Assembly (NCBI RefSeq): GCF_900187355.1
Contig: NZ_LT906451.1
Span: 620,501-684,500 of the forward strand
DNA length: 64,000 nucleotides
DNA from: Legionella lansingensis
GTDB taxonomy: Bacteria; Pseudomonadota; Gammaproteobacteria; Legionellales; Legionellaceae
Reading direction: 5' to 3'
The translations under genes and the position numbers were made by a program. Within the stretch, counting starts at the first letter, position 1. The number at the start of each line of letters is the position of its first letter. Under the pieces are notes generated by a model. It was not told where the DNA came from. It ran no database searches and saw nothing but the letters and a program-made list of their open reading frames with translations. Below, in pieces: positions 55,792-64,000 of the stretch.

Positions 55792-58700
55792 CTAGTACCC
55801 TAGTATAGGCTCTAACCATTTTTCAGATTCGGCTAAAGTTAAGGCTTTGCGACGAGCATAATTAATTACTTGATCTTGACCAATCAAACCAATACCAAAA
55901 TACCTGGATTCAGGATGTGCAATATACCAACCAGATACCGAAGATGCTGGTAACATGGCATAAGTTTCAGTGATGGTTAAATCAATATTTTTATCGGGCT
56001 CTAACATTGCCCAGAGCGTTTTCTTTTCAGTATGATCTGGACAAGCAGGGTACCCTGGAGCAGGCCGGATACCTTGATATTCTTCATTTATGATTTCTTT
56101 ATTAGATAAAGACTCTGTGCTTGAATAACCCCAGTATTTTTTTCGGACTAATTCATGCATGCGTTCTGCAAAGGCTTCCGCAAATCTATCTGCCAAAGCC
56201 TTTAACATAATTGCTGAATAATCATCATTGTTTTCTTCGAACCTTTTTACATGCTTATCGATGCCAATGCCTGCAGTCACTGCGAATGCCCCCATATAAT
56301 CGATTACTCCTGTTTCTTTGGGAGCAATATAATCGCTCAGGCAAAAATTAGGGTGCTGATTTTTTTTATTCGTTTGCTGGCGCAAATGATGTAATTTGTA
56401 AATGACTTTGGTTCTGTTGCTGTCAGAATAAATTTCAATATCATCATAATCCACCGAATTAGCAGGATAAAAACCTATGACCCCTTTTGCCTGCAACCAC
56501 TTTTCTTTAATTATTTTATCCAACATTATTTGAGCATCATCAAATAATTTTTGTGCTGTTTTTCCAATTAATTCATTATCAAAAATTTTCGGATATGAAC
56601 CATGTAGAGACCAAGTAAAGAAAAATGGCGTCCAATCAATACGCTCAACAAGGGAAGCCAAGTCAAAATCATCAAATACTTTTATGCCAGTAAACGTTGG
56701 GATAGTTATTTTATATTTGCTCCAATCTGTTTTAAACTTGTTTTCCCTACTTTGCTCTAATGAGAGCATCGTTTCGTTTCTATTCGATCGTCGTTCAAAA
56801 TCTTCTCTTACTTTTGCATAATCTATATCAACTTGTTTTTTAAACTCTATACGAGTCTCTTTATTCGCCAATTTATGAGCTACACCAACAGCTTTTGATG
56901 CATCATTAACGTGTACAACACAATGATTATAATTAGGTGCAATTTTTATTGCTGTGTGTTTTTTCGAGGTGGTTGCGCCACCTATCATTAATGGTAATTC
57001 AAATCCTTGTCGTTGCATTTCCTTAGCAACATGGACCATTTCATTTAATGAGGGTGTAATTAGTCCAGATAATCCAATAATATCGCAGTTTTGCTCTTTC
57101 GCTGTTTTTAAAATAACCTCGCAAGGGACCATTACACCTAGATCTATAACCTCAAAACCATTGCACTGTAGTACAACGCTGACAATGTTTTTACCGATAT
57201 CATGAACATCGCCTTTCACAGTAGCCATTAATACTTTACCGGCATTTGACTTTGATTTTCCACTGGTAAGTTTTTCTTTCTCGATAAATGGGTATAAATA
57301 GGTAACTGCTTGCTTCATTACCCTTGCTGATTTTACTACCTGCGGTAAAAACATTTTGCCATTACCAAATAGATCGCCAACGACATTCATTCCATCCATC
57401 AATGGACCATCTATTACTTTTAAGGAAGAGTTCAATAGGACTCTAGCTTCTTCTGTATCTTGTTCAATATACTCATTAATGCCATTTACTAATGCGTGAA
57501 GGAGGCGTTCATTAGTACTAAGCTTACGCCATTCTACTTCGTTTTTTACCGTGGTTTCGGTATTTTTTTTATATTTATCTGCTAAAGAAAGTAATTGATC
57601 AGTCCCATGATTAGAATCTTTGTATGTATTGAGTACAACATCATTAATCGCATCTAGCAACTCTTTTGGTACATCATCGTATACAGTTAGTTGTCCTGCG
57701 TTAACAATCCCCATATCCATGCCTGCATTAATAGCATGATATAAAAATGATGAATTAATAGCCTCACGAACAGTATTGTTACCCCGGAACGAGAAAGATA
57801 CATTAGACACTCCGCCAGACACTAATGCATAGGGTAAGTTCTTTTTGATTAATCTTGTTGCTTCTATAAAATCGACAGCGTAGTTGTTGTGTTCTATTAT
57901 TCCAGTTGCAATAGCGAAAATATTAGGATCAAAGATAATATCGTGAGCTGGAAACTCGAGTTCCTTCGTTAATATTTTATATGCGCGCTCGCATATGGTG
58001 TATTTTCTTTGTATAGTATCTGCCTGTCCTTGTTCATCAAATGCCATAACAATCACAGCTGCGCCATATCGTCTTGCTAATTTAGCTTGTTCTTTAAATT
58101 TTTCTTCACCTTCTTTTAATGAAATTGAATTAATGATCCCCTTGCCCTGGATGCATCTTAACCCAGACTCTATGACATCCCAATCAGACGAATCAATCAT
58201 AATGGGTACTTTGCTAATATCTGGCTCAGAAGCAATATAATTTAGGAAACGTGTCATCGCTGCAGCTGAGTCCAGCATTCCTTCATCCATGTTTACATCT
58301 ATTATTTGAGCCCCGTTTTCTACTTGCTGTCTTGCAACGGATAATGCAGCCTCGTAATCACCTGACTTAATTAAATTTAGAAATTTTGCGGACCCAGTGA
58401 CATTAGTACGCTCACCAACATTAACAAACAAGCTATTGCTATCAATAGTTAATGCTTCAAGACCTGATAATCTACATGCAACGGAAATATGGGGGATTTT
58501 ACGGCCTGGTGTATTACCTATTGTATCTATTATTGCTTTTATATGTTCAGGTGTTGTACCACAACAACCACCGATTATATTAACTAAACCACTATCCGCC
58601 CATTCTTTTAGCTGCTCTGCCATTTTAGGAGGGGATTCGTCGTATTCACCAAATTGGTTGGGTAAGCCAGCATTCGGATGGGCTGAAACATAACACTCTG

Positions 58701-59499
58701 CTATATTCGACATTTCCACAATATACTGTCGCAGATCCTCTGCACCCAATGCACAATTTAAACCTATGGATAAAGGTTTTATATGCTCTAATGAATTATA
58801 AAATGCTTCTGTAGTTTGACCTGTTAAAGTCCGGCCAGATCGATCTGTTATGGTACCAGAGATCATAACAGGGTAAATAATATTGTTTTGTTCAAAATAT
58901 TCAGAAATCGCGAATATTGCAGCTTTTGCATTAAGCGTATCAAAAATAGTTTCTACTAATAATATATCTACACCACCGTTTATAAGTGACGTTATTGATT
59001 CTAGATAGGAGTCTTTCAATTGTACAAAATTAATATTACGAAAAGCCGGATCATTTACATCCGGCGAAATGCTGCATGTACGATTAGTTGGGCCAATCAC
59101 CCCTGCAACAAACCTTGGTTTATTAGGCGTCTTTATAGTAAATTCATCAGCGGATGAACGTGCGATTTTTGCTGAAAAATAATTTATATCTGCAGAATAA
59201 TCTTGCATTTTATAATCAGCCATGGCCACACGAGTAGCATTGAAAGTATTCGTTTCAATAATATCAGCGCCAGCCTCTAAATAGGCATCATGCAAGTCTT
59301 TTATTATTTTAGGTTGTGTTAGGGACAATAAATCATTGTTTCCTTTTAAGTCACACTCCCAATTATAAAATCTATCACCGCGGTAGTCTTCTTCTTTTAA
59401 TTGGTGTTTTTGTATCATGGTACCCATTGCACCATCTAGAAACAAAATCCGTTCCTTTAGTAATTGATGCAATAAATCATAATTTCTAGATTTTTTCAT
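55792..59499 (-). CDS. metH: Cobalamin-dependent methionine synthase
   Basis: Transfers a methyl group from 5-methyltetrahydrofolate to homocysteine via methylcobalamin. It has 1235 residues, full family length with all four modules. The homocysteine domain has DGAMGTMIQ and zinc ligands in [10 protein letters not shown] and [11 protein letters not shown]. The pterin-binding domain has [15 protein letters not shown]. The B12 domain has the cobalt-ligand His in [10 protein letters not shown] and [10 protein letters not shown]. The reactivation domain has [12 protein letters not shown] near the end. It is the last gene of a minus-strand operon with a BtuM-like transporter and a QueF-like protein. 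No cobalamin riboswitch is seen. Confidence 0.96.
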   Translation of the reverse strand: MKKSRNYDLLHQLLKERILFLDGAMGTMIQKHQLKEEDYRGDRFYNWECDLKGNNDLLSLTQPKIIKDLHDAYLEAGADIIETNTFNATRVAMADYKMQDYSADINYFSAKIARSSADEFTIKTPNKPRFVAGVIGPTNRTCSISPDVNDPAFRNINFVQLKDSYLESITSLINGGVDILLVETIFDTLNAKAAIFAISEYFEQNNIIYPVMISGTITDRSGRTLTGQTTEAFYNSLEHIKPLSIGLNCALGAEDLRQYIVEMSNIAECYVSAHPNAGLPNQFGEYDESPPKMAEQLKEWADSGLVNIIGGCCGTTPEHIKAIIDTIGNTPGRKIPHISVACRLSGLEALTIDSNSLFVNVGERTNVTGSAKFLNLIKSGDYEAALSVARQQVENGAQIIDVNMDEGMLDSAAAMTRFLNYIASEPDISKVPIMIDSSDWDVIESGLRCIQGKGIINSISLKEGEEKFKEQAKLARRYGAAVIVMAFDEQGQADTIQRKYTICERAYKILTKELEFPAHDIIFDPNIFAIATGIIEHNNYAVDFIEATRLIKKNLPYALVSGGVSNVSFSFRGNNTVREAINSSFLYHAINAGMDMGIVNAGQLTVYDDVPKELLDAINDVVLNTYKDSNHGTDQLLSLADKYKKNTETTVKNEVEWRKLSTNERLLHALVNGINEYIEQDTEEARVLLNSSLKVIDGPLMDGMNVVGDLFGNGKMFLPQVVKSARVMKQAVTYLYPFIEKEKLTSGKSKSNAGKVLMATVKGDVHDIGKNIVSVVLQCNGFEVIDLGVMVPCEVILKTAKEQNCDIIGLSGLITPSLNEMVHVAKEMQRQGFELPLMIGGATTSKKHTAIKIAPNYNHCVVHVNDASKAVGVAHKLANKETRIEFKKQVDIDYAKVREDFERRSNRNETMLSLEQSRENKFKTDWSKYKITIPTFTGIKVFDDFDLASLVERIDWTPFFFTWSLHGSYPKIFDNELIGKTAQKLFDDAQIMLDKIIKEKWLQAKGVIGFYPANSVDYDDIEIYSDSNRTKVIYKLHHLRQQTNKKNQHPNFCLSDYIAPKETGVIDYMGAFAVTAGIGIDKHVKRFEENNDDYSAIMLKALADRFAEAFAERMHELVRKKYWGYSSTESLSNKEIINEEYQGIRPAPGYPACPDHTEKKTLWAMLEPDKNIDLTITETYAMLPASSVSGWYIAHPESRYFGIGLIGQDQVINYARRKALTLAESEKWLEPILGY

Positions 59500-59546
59500 A
59501 AATCAAGGCTTCGCTAACAGAAATAGAAGTGAAACGAGCTATTTAA

Positions 59547-60005
59547 TTAGACATTAATCCAGCTGCTATCGTACTCATTAATCCAGCTGTTATCATGCTC
59601 ATTCCATTTACTATAAATATCGGCACCACCTCTTATTTTCCAATCTGAGTCGATGGTTAGTTTGGAGCTAATACCACCGCGAGGGTTAAAATTCATTACT
59701 AAACGAAGACGTGCGGGTTTATAGGTGGTATATAAATGGTCATAAACCACATTAATAAGTCTCTCATATGAAATAACTATACTTCGCAATTGATAGACAT
59801 AATTTTTTAATGATCTTAATTCAATTATTTTCTCATTCGGATACATGGTCAAAAAAATGGTTGCAAAATCAGGCTGTTGCTTCATGCCCAGAAAAGTAAA
59901 TTCAGGTACTTTAATTTTGATTTCATATGCTTCTTTGGCAGGATTCGGTAATCCTATAAGGATTGAAGAGTCTATATCCTTATAAGTTGCAAATACTTCT
60001 GTCAT
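59547..60005 (-). CDS. QueF-family T-fold protein lacking the catalytic cysteine
   Basis: 152 residues. The core matches type I 7-cyano-7-deazaguanine reductase QueF almost motif for motif: VPEFTFLGMKQQPDFATI, YPNEKIIELRSLKNYVYQLR, and MNFNPRGGISSKL. The nucleophilic Cys of QueF (in the family FTSLCPKTGQPDF motif) is Gly40 here, the loop is one residue shorter, and the protein contains no cysteine at all. The Asp of QPDF (Asp46) and a Glu at the substrate site (Glu81) are retained; the His before that Glu is Tyr80 and the ESKSLK NADPH motif is ELRSLK. It cannot do the normal thioimide chemistry. It overlaps the upstream gene by ATGA and sits 47 bp before metH. Confidence 0.8.
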   Translation of the reverse strand: MTEVFATYKDIDSSILIGLPNPAKEAYEIKIKVPEFTFLGMKQQPDFATIFLTMYPNEKIIELRSLKNYVYQLRSIVISYERLINVVYDHLYTTYKPARLRLVMNFNPRGGISSKLTIDSDWKIRGGADIYSKWNEHDNSWINEYDSSWINV

Positions 60006-60523
60006 ATTGTGTTTCCTGTTTTGAGTAATGGATATCTTTGTTCCAATAGATAAAAAATGGAGAAAAAAAGAAAACTAAAAAATAATGTACTGTTCAGACT
60101 GTTTTGTAAAAATGGTATTGCTAACAAATAGCATTCCGCTAATCCATTCATTGTATGATCATACATCCCGGATAATAACCATACGCCAAAATTACTAATA
60201 ACATAAAACGCAAGTGAGCCCGTTACTCCTGCTATTACAATATTTATAAGGCTTTCTTTTTTTTGAATTACAGTACCAATATACACCATAGAACACAGCC
60301 CTAGGTAGGTGAATATGATGGAATTATATAGCCCTAAATAAAGATCAGCTAATAACATTGAAAGCAAGGTGACCAAAACGGCCACGTGTTTATCCCAAAA
60401 TTTTGCCCCCGCAAATAATGCTATGGCGCCAATTGGCGTAAAATTAAATGGATGCGGAATAATTCTATATAAAGCTGATAACAAAATTATTACTACTAAG
60501 ATTGCAAATCGTGGCTGAAACAT
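60002..60523 (-). CDS. BtuM-like solitary vitamin B12 transporter (putative)
   Basis: 173 residues and about six membrane helices. The N-terminal PHPFNFTPIGAIALFAGAKF stretch and overall size fit the small membrane proteins related to BtuM of Thiobacillus denitrificans, a solitary ECF-type S-component reported to bring in and decyanate cobalamin through a cysteine in the helix 3 region (Cys80 there). This protein has a Cys at residue 77 (YLGLCSMVY), in a comparable place. Co-transcription with metH (via the intervening gene) supports B12 uptake. The assignment is by pattern and context, not by alignment. Confidence 0.6.
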   Translation of the reverse strand: MFQPRFAILVVIILLSALYRIIPHPFNFTPIGAIALFAGAKFWDKHVAVLVTLLSMLLADLYLGLYNSIIFTYLGLCSMVYIGTVIQKKESLINIVIAGVTGSLAFYVISNFGVWLLSGMYDHTMNGLAECYLLAIPFLQNSLNSTLFFSFLFFSIFYLLEQRYPLLKTGNTI

Positions 60524-60692
60524 AATGTATCGACTGCTTGATTCCTTATATTTTTTGATATTATCACGGTAGAGAAATTTAATAAAAGAGAAAAAATCAC
60601 AGATCGCGAATCGTAGTTTTAACCCCTATGATTAATTTTAAAGCTATTTCGAATTTGAGAACAAGTCGAATGGCGAGTTATCGTCCGACCTG

Positions 60693-62261
60693 TTGCCTCA
60701 ATAGAACCTGTTGCCGAAGGACAAAAAATATACTGAGTCGTTGCCTCAGAATAGGTGTTGCTTTTGAGAGGTTTTGTTGCGATTAAAAAATAATTGCTAT
60801 TGAGCCTGGTGGGTGTGTGGGCGAGAAGCCTGTGAGTGTGGGCAATAACTGTGAATAACGTCTTTTTGTTATTCATGGTTTTGTCCACACGTCCCATAGG
60901 GCACAGGCTGGTCCGAAGGACTCGTCCATCATATCCACAGGCTTTATGTTCCTGTCTTTTTACAATATTGAATAAGACTTTCATTAAAGAGCCTTTCTTT
61001 GTTTTACATGTTGAATATTCACTAATCTAAATATTAATTTTAGCTTTTTTTGAATCTTTTTTTGCAAGTCAAACGGGTCGAGTGTATTAAAGGTCTCTTG
61101 TAATTTTGTTTTCTGAGCGAGAGTAAGACCATTCGACGTCATCAGTCGCTGATAGGGCGTTTGGGGTTGATCATATTTTTTGATTACACGGGATTGAATT
61201 CGTACTTTGTCAATGAGCTTAATGCAAGGATAGAAAAAATTAAATAACAAGGAGACTTCGTTAGAATATAAGTCATTCATAAGCTCAACGAGCTTTGGAT
61301 TACCAAAACGATGATAACCAAACAGTTGACGCACATGAGTCCAGTTCTTTTGTTCAACATGTGCATTATCGTCTTTTTTATAAGGACGAGAGCGAGTAAA
61401 TTGAACTGCTTTTTGTGGGTCCCGCTCAGTAAAATAATGAATGAGATGCCAATTGAGAAACTCTGAGCCGTTATCACAATCAAACCCTTTGATTTCAAAA
61501 GGTAAATTTTTTTCTATGTCTTGAATACCCCCCAAGACACCATGAGCTCCTTTATTCCAAGTGGCCCGCATTTCTGTCCAGCCACTGAAAATATCCGTCA
61601 GCGTAATAGACCAAACAAAATCACCGGCTAGTGATGCTCCACAATGCGCAACGCTGTCGGCCTCCATAAAACCCACTTCGTTAGTATTCCACTGATTCGT
61701 ATTGACTGGAATTTGATTCCTGAGAATACTTCCAGGCTTTGTTCCACTTAAGCCTTTTCCATAGCGAGTTTTAACAGGCTTGAGTAAGCGATCAATTGTA
61801 GCAGCGCTCATGGTTAGCAGTTGAGAGGATATCTCCGCCGCTAAAGGCTCATAATGATTTTGATAATGAGGTAACCATAAGGGAAGAGCTCTCTTTAATC
61901 GTTTACCACACATCTGATCCGTGCCAAGCCATATCTTTTTTAAAGGCTCCAGCAATATGGATGGGTCATAGGTCTTCTTTTTTCCAACTTTCTTCGGACT
62001 TTTATCAGAAATGGGTAACTGTCTTAATAAACGAGCTGCTGCTTTGCGATGATAATGATGCGTCTCGCAAAATTCATCCAGAATGCGTTTTTTTAACGCT
62101 CTATTGCCTCGTTGATAGCGGATACGCTGTATTTTTAGATACAAATCCATATTCACTTGCCCCATTTCTGTTCCTCTCGCTCGGCAACAGCCATATTGAG
62201 GCAACGAAGCAATTTATGGACTTATTTACGTCATCCTTCGGCAACAGATAATTTGAGGCAA
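60693..62261 (-). mobile_element. Insertion sequence copy 2 (1569 bp), inverted relative to copy 1
   Basis: Same length and ends (TTGCCTCAA ... TTGAGGCAA) as 49625-51193 in reverse orientation. Identity continues 5 bp outward on one side (ACCTG at 60688) and 4 bp on the other (TTCG at 62262-62265), as in copy 1. Its flanks otherwise differ and show no direct repeat. Confidence 0.9.
60984..62165 (-). CDS. DDE (rve-fold) transposase, second copy
   Basis: The 393-residue product is identical to that at 49721-50902, including the EADS, FDCDNGSEF and HVEQKNW catalytic motifs; the one coding difference seen is silent. The start is the ATG at 62165. Both transposases appear intact, so the pair could still be active. 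Confidence 0.88.
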   Translation of the reverse strand: MGQVNMDLYLKIQRIRYQRGNRALKKRILDEFCETHHYHRKAAARLLRQLPISDKSPKKVGKKKTYDPSILLEPLKKIWLGTDQMCGKRLKRALPLWLPHYQNHYEPLAAEISSQLLTMSAATIDRLLKPVKTRYGKGLSGTKPGSILRNQIPVNTNQWNTNEVGFMEADSVAHCGASLAGDFVWSITLTDIFSGWTEMRATWNKGAHGVLGGIQDIEKNLPFEIKGFDCDNGSEFLNWHLIHYFTERDPQKAVQFTRSRPYKKDDNAHVEQKNWTHVRQLFGYHRFGNPKLVELMNDLYSNEVSLLFNFFYPCIKLIDKVRIQSRVIKKYDQPQTPYQRLMTSNGLTLAQKTKLQETFNTLDPFDLQKKIQKKLKLIFRLVNIQHVKQRKAL

Positions 62262-62356
62262 TTCGCCGAGTAACCAAAATAGGGCTACGTAATAATTTGT
62301 TAACATTTTGAGTATAAAATATTCAAAATTTAAAAATTTATGAGAGCTGTTAGACG

Positions 62357-64000
62357 ATGTCGGACAATAAAATAAATGAGCCAGGTGAAAACACCTTTAT
62401 TTATAAAATAATAACCCCGCAACTTACAGTCAAGGAATATACTGTTGAAATTAATAATACGAAAAATAATCAAACATCCTGGCTAAGCTATATCTATGCA
62501 CTTTATGGCGCTTTGGATGGTTTAAGCTTGTCCTATAGTTTCCTCAAATACTCTTTTGCCATGTGTCCCTCTTCAGAGTCCATGGAGGATTGGGTGATCG
62601 AGCCAGTAGGTATGGCGGTATTATTACAAAATACGACTACATTAGTTGTGTTTTCCATGCTGGGTAATCATTTTAAAAGTGATGATAAAAACATATTAAA
62701 AAGATATATAGCCATTATATGGCCTTATTGTCGAGATCTAATCAAGGACTTAAAAGATGGTAATAGGCTGGTATTTGGCACCCTCAAGCTACTTGAGACG
62801 AATTTTGATAAATCGAATTTAAGTCAATTACTTGTTCCCTGCAGTTTATTGATTAGTGGTTTGTCAATTGCTAATCACTTTTGGGAGAGGAGTTTACTTA
62901 GTCAGCGCAAAAATATAATGAAGGCAAATGCTAATTTATTGAAAGAGATTGAAGCAGCTTCCTTATCTAAAGAAGATATTAAACTTAAACGTGAACAAAT
63001 TATAAGAAAATCAGAACGGTTAAAAGCCAGTCTCTTAATTTCTTCTATTTATCAAAGCACTATTGATAGCCTGGGTTTATACATAGGTATTGTGGGAGCC
63101 TTTAGCCTTACACCGGCATTGTTTAATGTGATGGTGGCATTTTGTGCAATCTATTTTGTTGTACGCTTGGCTGCTTTTATTCATGAGGAATATGCATTTC
63201 AGAATGCACTTCTTATAGACCAGAATAAGATTGAATTAGCGTTATACAATAAAGAGATGGAATTAGAACACTCAAGTACCCCAGAGGAAATGAACCACCA
63301 CATAAATGAAATAGCATTAATTATCAAAAAAATTGCTCTTGCTCGATTGATTACACCCACTTATATTTCAGCTATTTTATCTGCTGCAAAAAACGCTTCG
63401 TTTACTATTTTCGTTATTAGCCGTATCGCTTTTTTAGCAGCGAGTGTTCTGCCAGCAACGTGTCTTGTCGCGTTACCAATCATTTATGCTACCCTTGTGT
63501 CGGCTTGCTTAATTGGATTAATTACTTATGCAATTACCCAATGGCAAATTCAGCAAACGATTAGTCATCAGGAAACAGATAAAGAAGTAAAGGGGTTTTT
63601 ATCGAAAATTCAACCCTATATTTCACTACAAGTTTTTCAAAATAGCCTTTTTATTCTAGATGGATTCTTTTCTGGTTTAAGAAAAGGACCCAAAAATGCA
63701 GCGCTCGTAGTAGGGGCTTTTCGTGAAAGACATGAAGATAAGGATACCTCATTCTTACTGATGAGCGTCTTGTTTTTAAGTGCCATCACTCATGGAGTAG
63801 TGCTTTCTCTAAGGGCTTATCTAAAAAATCAGTCTTGTATAGAACAAAAAAAGCCAGAACTTGTATCACCACAAGAGAGAGCTAAATTCTATGCGCGTTC
63901 AAATTACACGTTTGCTTTTTTTTCAAAAACTGAGTCTCAAAATACGATGGTGAGTGCCGCAAACCAAGCGCATAGTCCATGTCCAGCTGGAAGCTCTTGA
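62357..64000 (+). CDS. Hypothetical polytopic membrane protein, effector-like
   Basis: 547 residues, complete: the TGA is exactly the last three bases of the window. Not recognised. Hydrophobic stretches occur near residues 40-60, 85-110, 155-175, 225-280, 330-395 and 465-490, separated by charged, helical segments (LLKEIEAASLSKEDIKLKRE; MELEHSSTPEEMNHHIN). The Ser/Gln/Asn-rich tail ends HSPCPAGSS. The general style (many helices, no enzyme motif, charged coils) is like the 48330-49535 protein on the other side of the IS-bracketed segment. An AT-rich promoter-like stretch with GTATAAAAT lies just after IS copy 2. Confidence 0.65.
   Translation: MSDNKINEPGENTFIYKIITPQLTVKEYTVEINNTKNNQTSWLSYIYALYGALDGLSLSYSFLKYSFAMCPSSESMEDWVIEPVGMAVLLQNTTTLVVFSMLGNHFKSDDKNILKRYIAIIWPYCRDLIKDLKDGNRLVFGTLKLLETNFDKSNLSQLLVPCSLLISGLSIANHFWERSLLSQRKNIMKANANLLKEIEAASLSKEDIKLKREQIIRKSERLKASLLISSIYQSTIDSLGLYIGIVGAFSLTPALFNVMVAFCAIYFVVRLAAFIHEEYAFQNALLIDQNKIELALYNKEMELEHSSTPEEMNHHINEIALIIKKIALARLITPTYISAILSAAKNASFTIFVISRIAFLAASVLPATCLVALPIIYATLVSACLIGLITYAITQWQIQQTISHQETDKEVKGFLSKIQPYISLQVFQNSLFILDGFFSGLRKGPKNAALVVGAFRERHEDKDTSFLLMSVLFLSAITHGVVLSLRAYLKNQSCIEQKKPELVSPQERAKFYARSNYTFAFFSKTESQNTMVSAANQAHSPCPAGSS

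Noticed and set aside
60524-60687. Cobalamin riboswitch upstream of the BtuM-like/metH operon
   Set aside because: The spacer is short, AT-rich and lacks a B12-box-like sequence; no suitable long structure is seen.

Overview
The window reads as a chromosomal segment of a Legionella species (Gammaproteobacteria, Legionellaceae). It is AT-rich and carries a standard gammaproteobacterial housekeeping set. It also carries an ankyrin-repeat protein that looks like the conserved Dot/Icm effector AnkH/LegA3, a glutamate-cysteine ligase of the Acidithiobacillus type, and several large proteins of unknown function that resemble Legionella effector candidates. The species is probably not L. pneumophila, but sequence reading alone cannot settle that.

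Layout. 1-5 kb: the 3' part of a large unknown protein, murI, and a solitary tyrosine recombinase. 5.2-12.6 kb: a four-tRNA operon (Pro, Arg, His, Leu) with a strong promoter, then the proteostasis block tig-clpP-clpX-lon-hupB, tRNA-Val and tRNA-Asp with a terminator, and ppiD. 14.5-18 kb: accessory membrane proteins. 18-24 kb: fabI-udk, an Smr-domain protein, prmB-aroC-asd. 23.5-26.5 kb: an Ig-like-domain protein, AnkH and a cytochrome c. 26.6-31.6 kb: rne diverging from rluC-HAD-pgsA across a 694-bp spacer. 31.6-32 kb: tRNA Gly, Cys, Leu. 32-38 kb: a PAPS-reductase-like protein, then on the minus strand yibN-like/grxC/secB/gpsA/DUF922, htpX and a PafA-like phosphatase. 38-49.5 kb: an effector-like protein, a DMT transporter, gshA-gshB, a flavin monooxygenase, a lipoprotein-like hydrolase, peptide deformylase, an MCE lipid-transport operon and another large membrane protein.

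The most unusual part is 49.6-62.3 kb. Two nearly identical 1.57-kb insertion sequences in inverted orientation bracket about 9.5 kb. Between them lie a frameshifted IS110-family element with a candidate bridge-RNA region, a glutamate-type dehydrogenase, small accessory genes, a sterol-desaturase-family protein, and a tightly packed minus-strand operon. That operon contains a six-helix membrane protein resembling the solitary vitamin-B12 transporter BtuM, a QueF-family T-fold protein with no cysteine at all, and full-length cobalamin-dependent methionine synthase MetH. My reading is a B12 uptake/use module; the QueF-like protein cannot be a normal preQ0 reductase and is the best candidate here for an undescribed function.

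The window is also studded with dispersed palindromic repeats of at least five families in gene-end spacers. One of them appears to have been the landing site of the left insertion sequence. No CRISPR array, rRNA or prophage was found.
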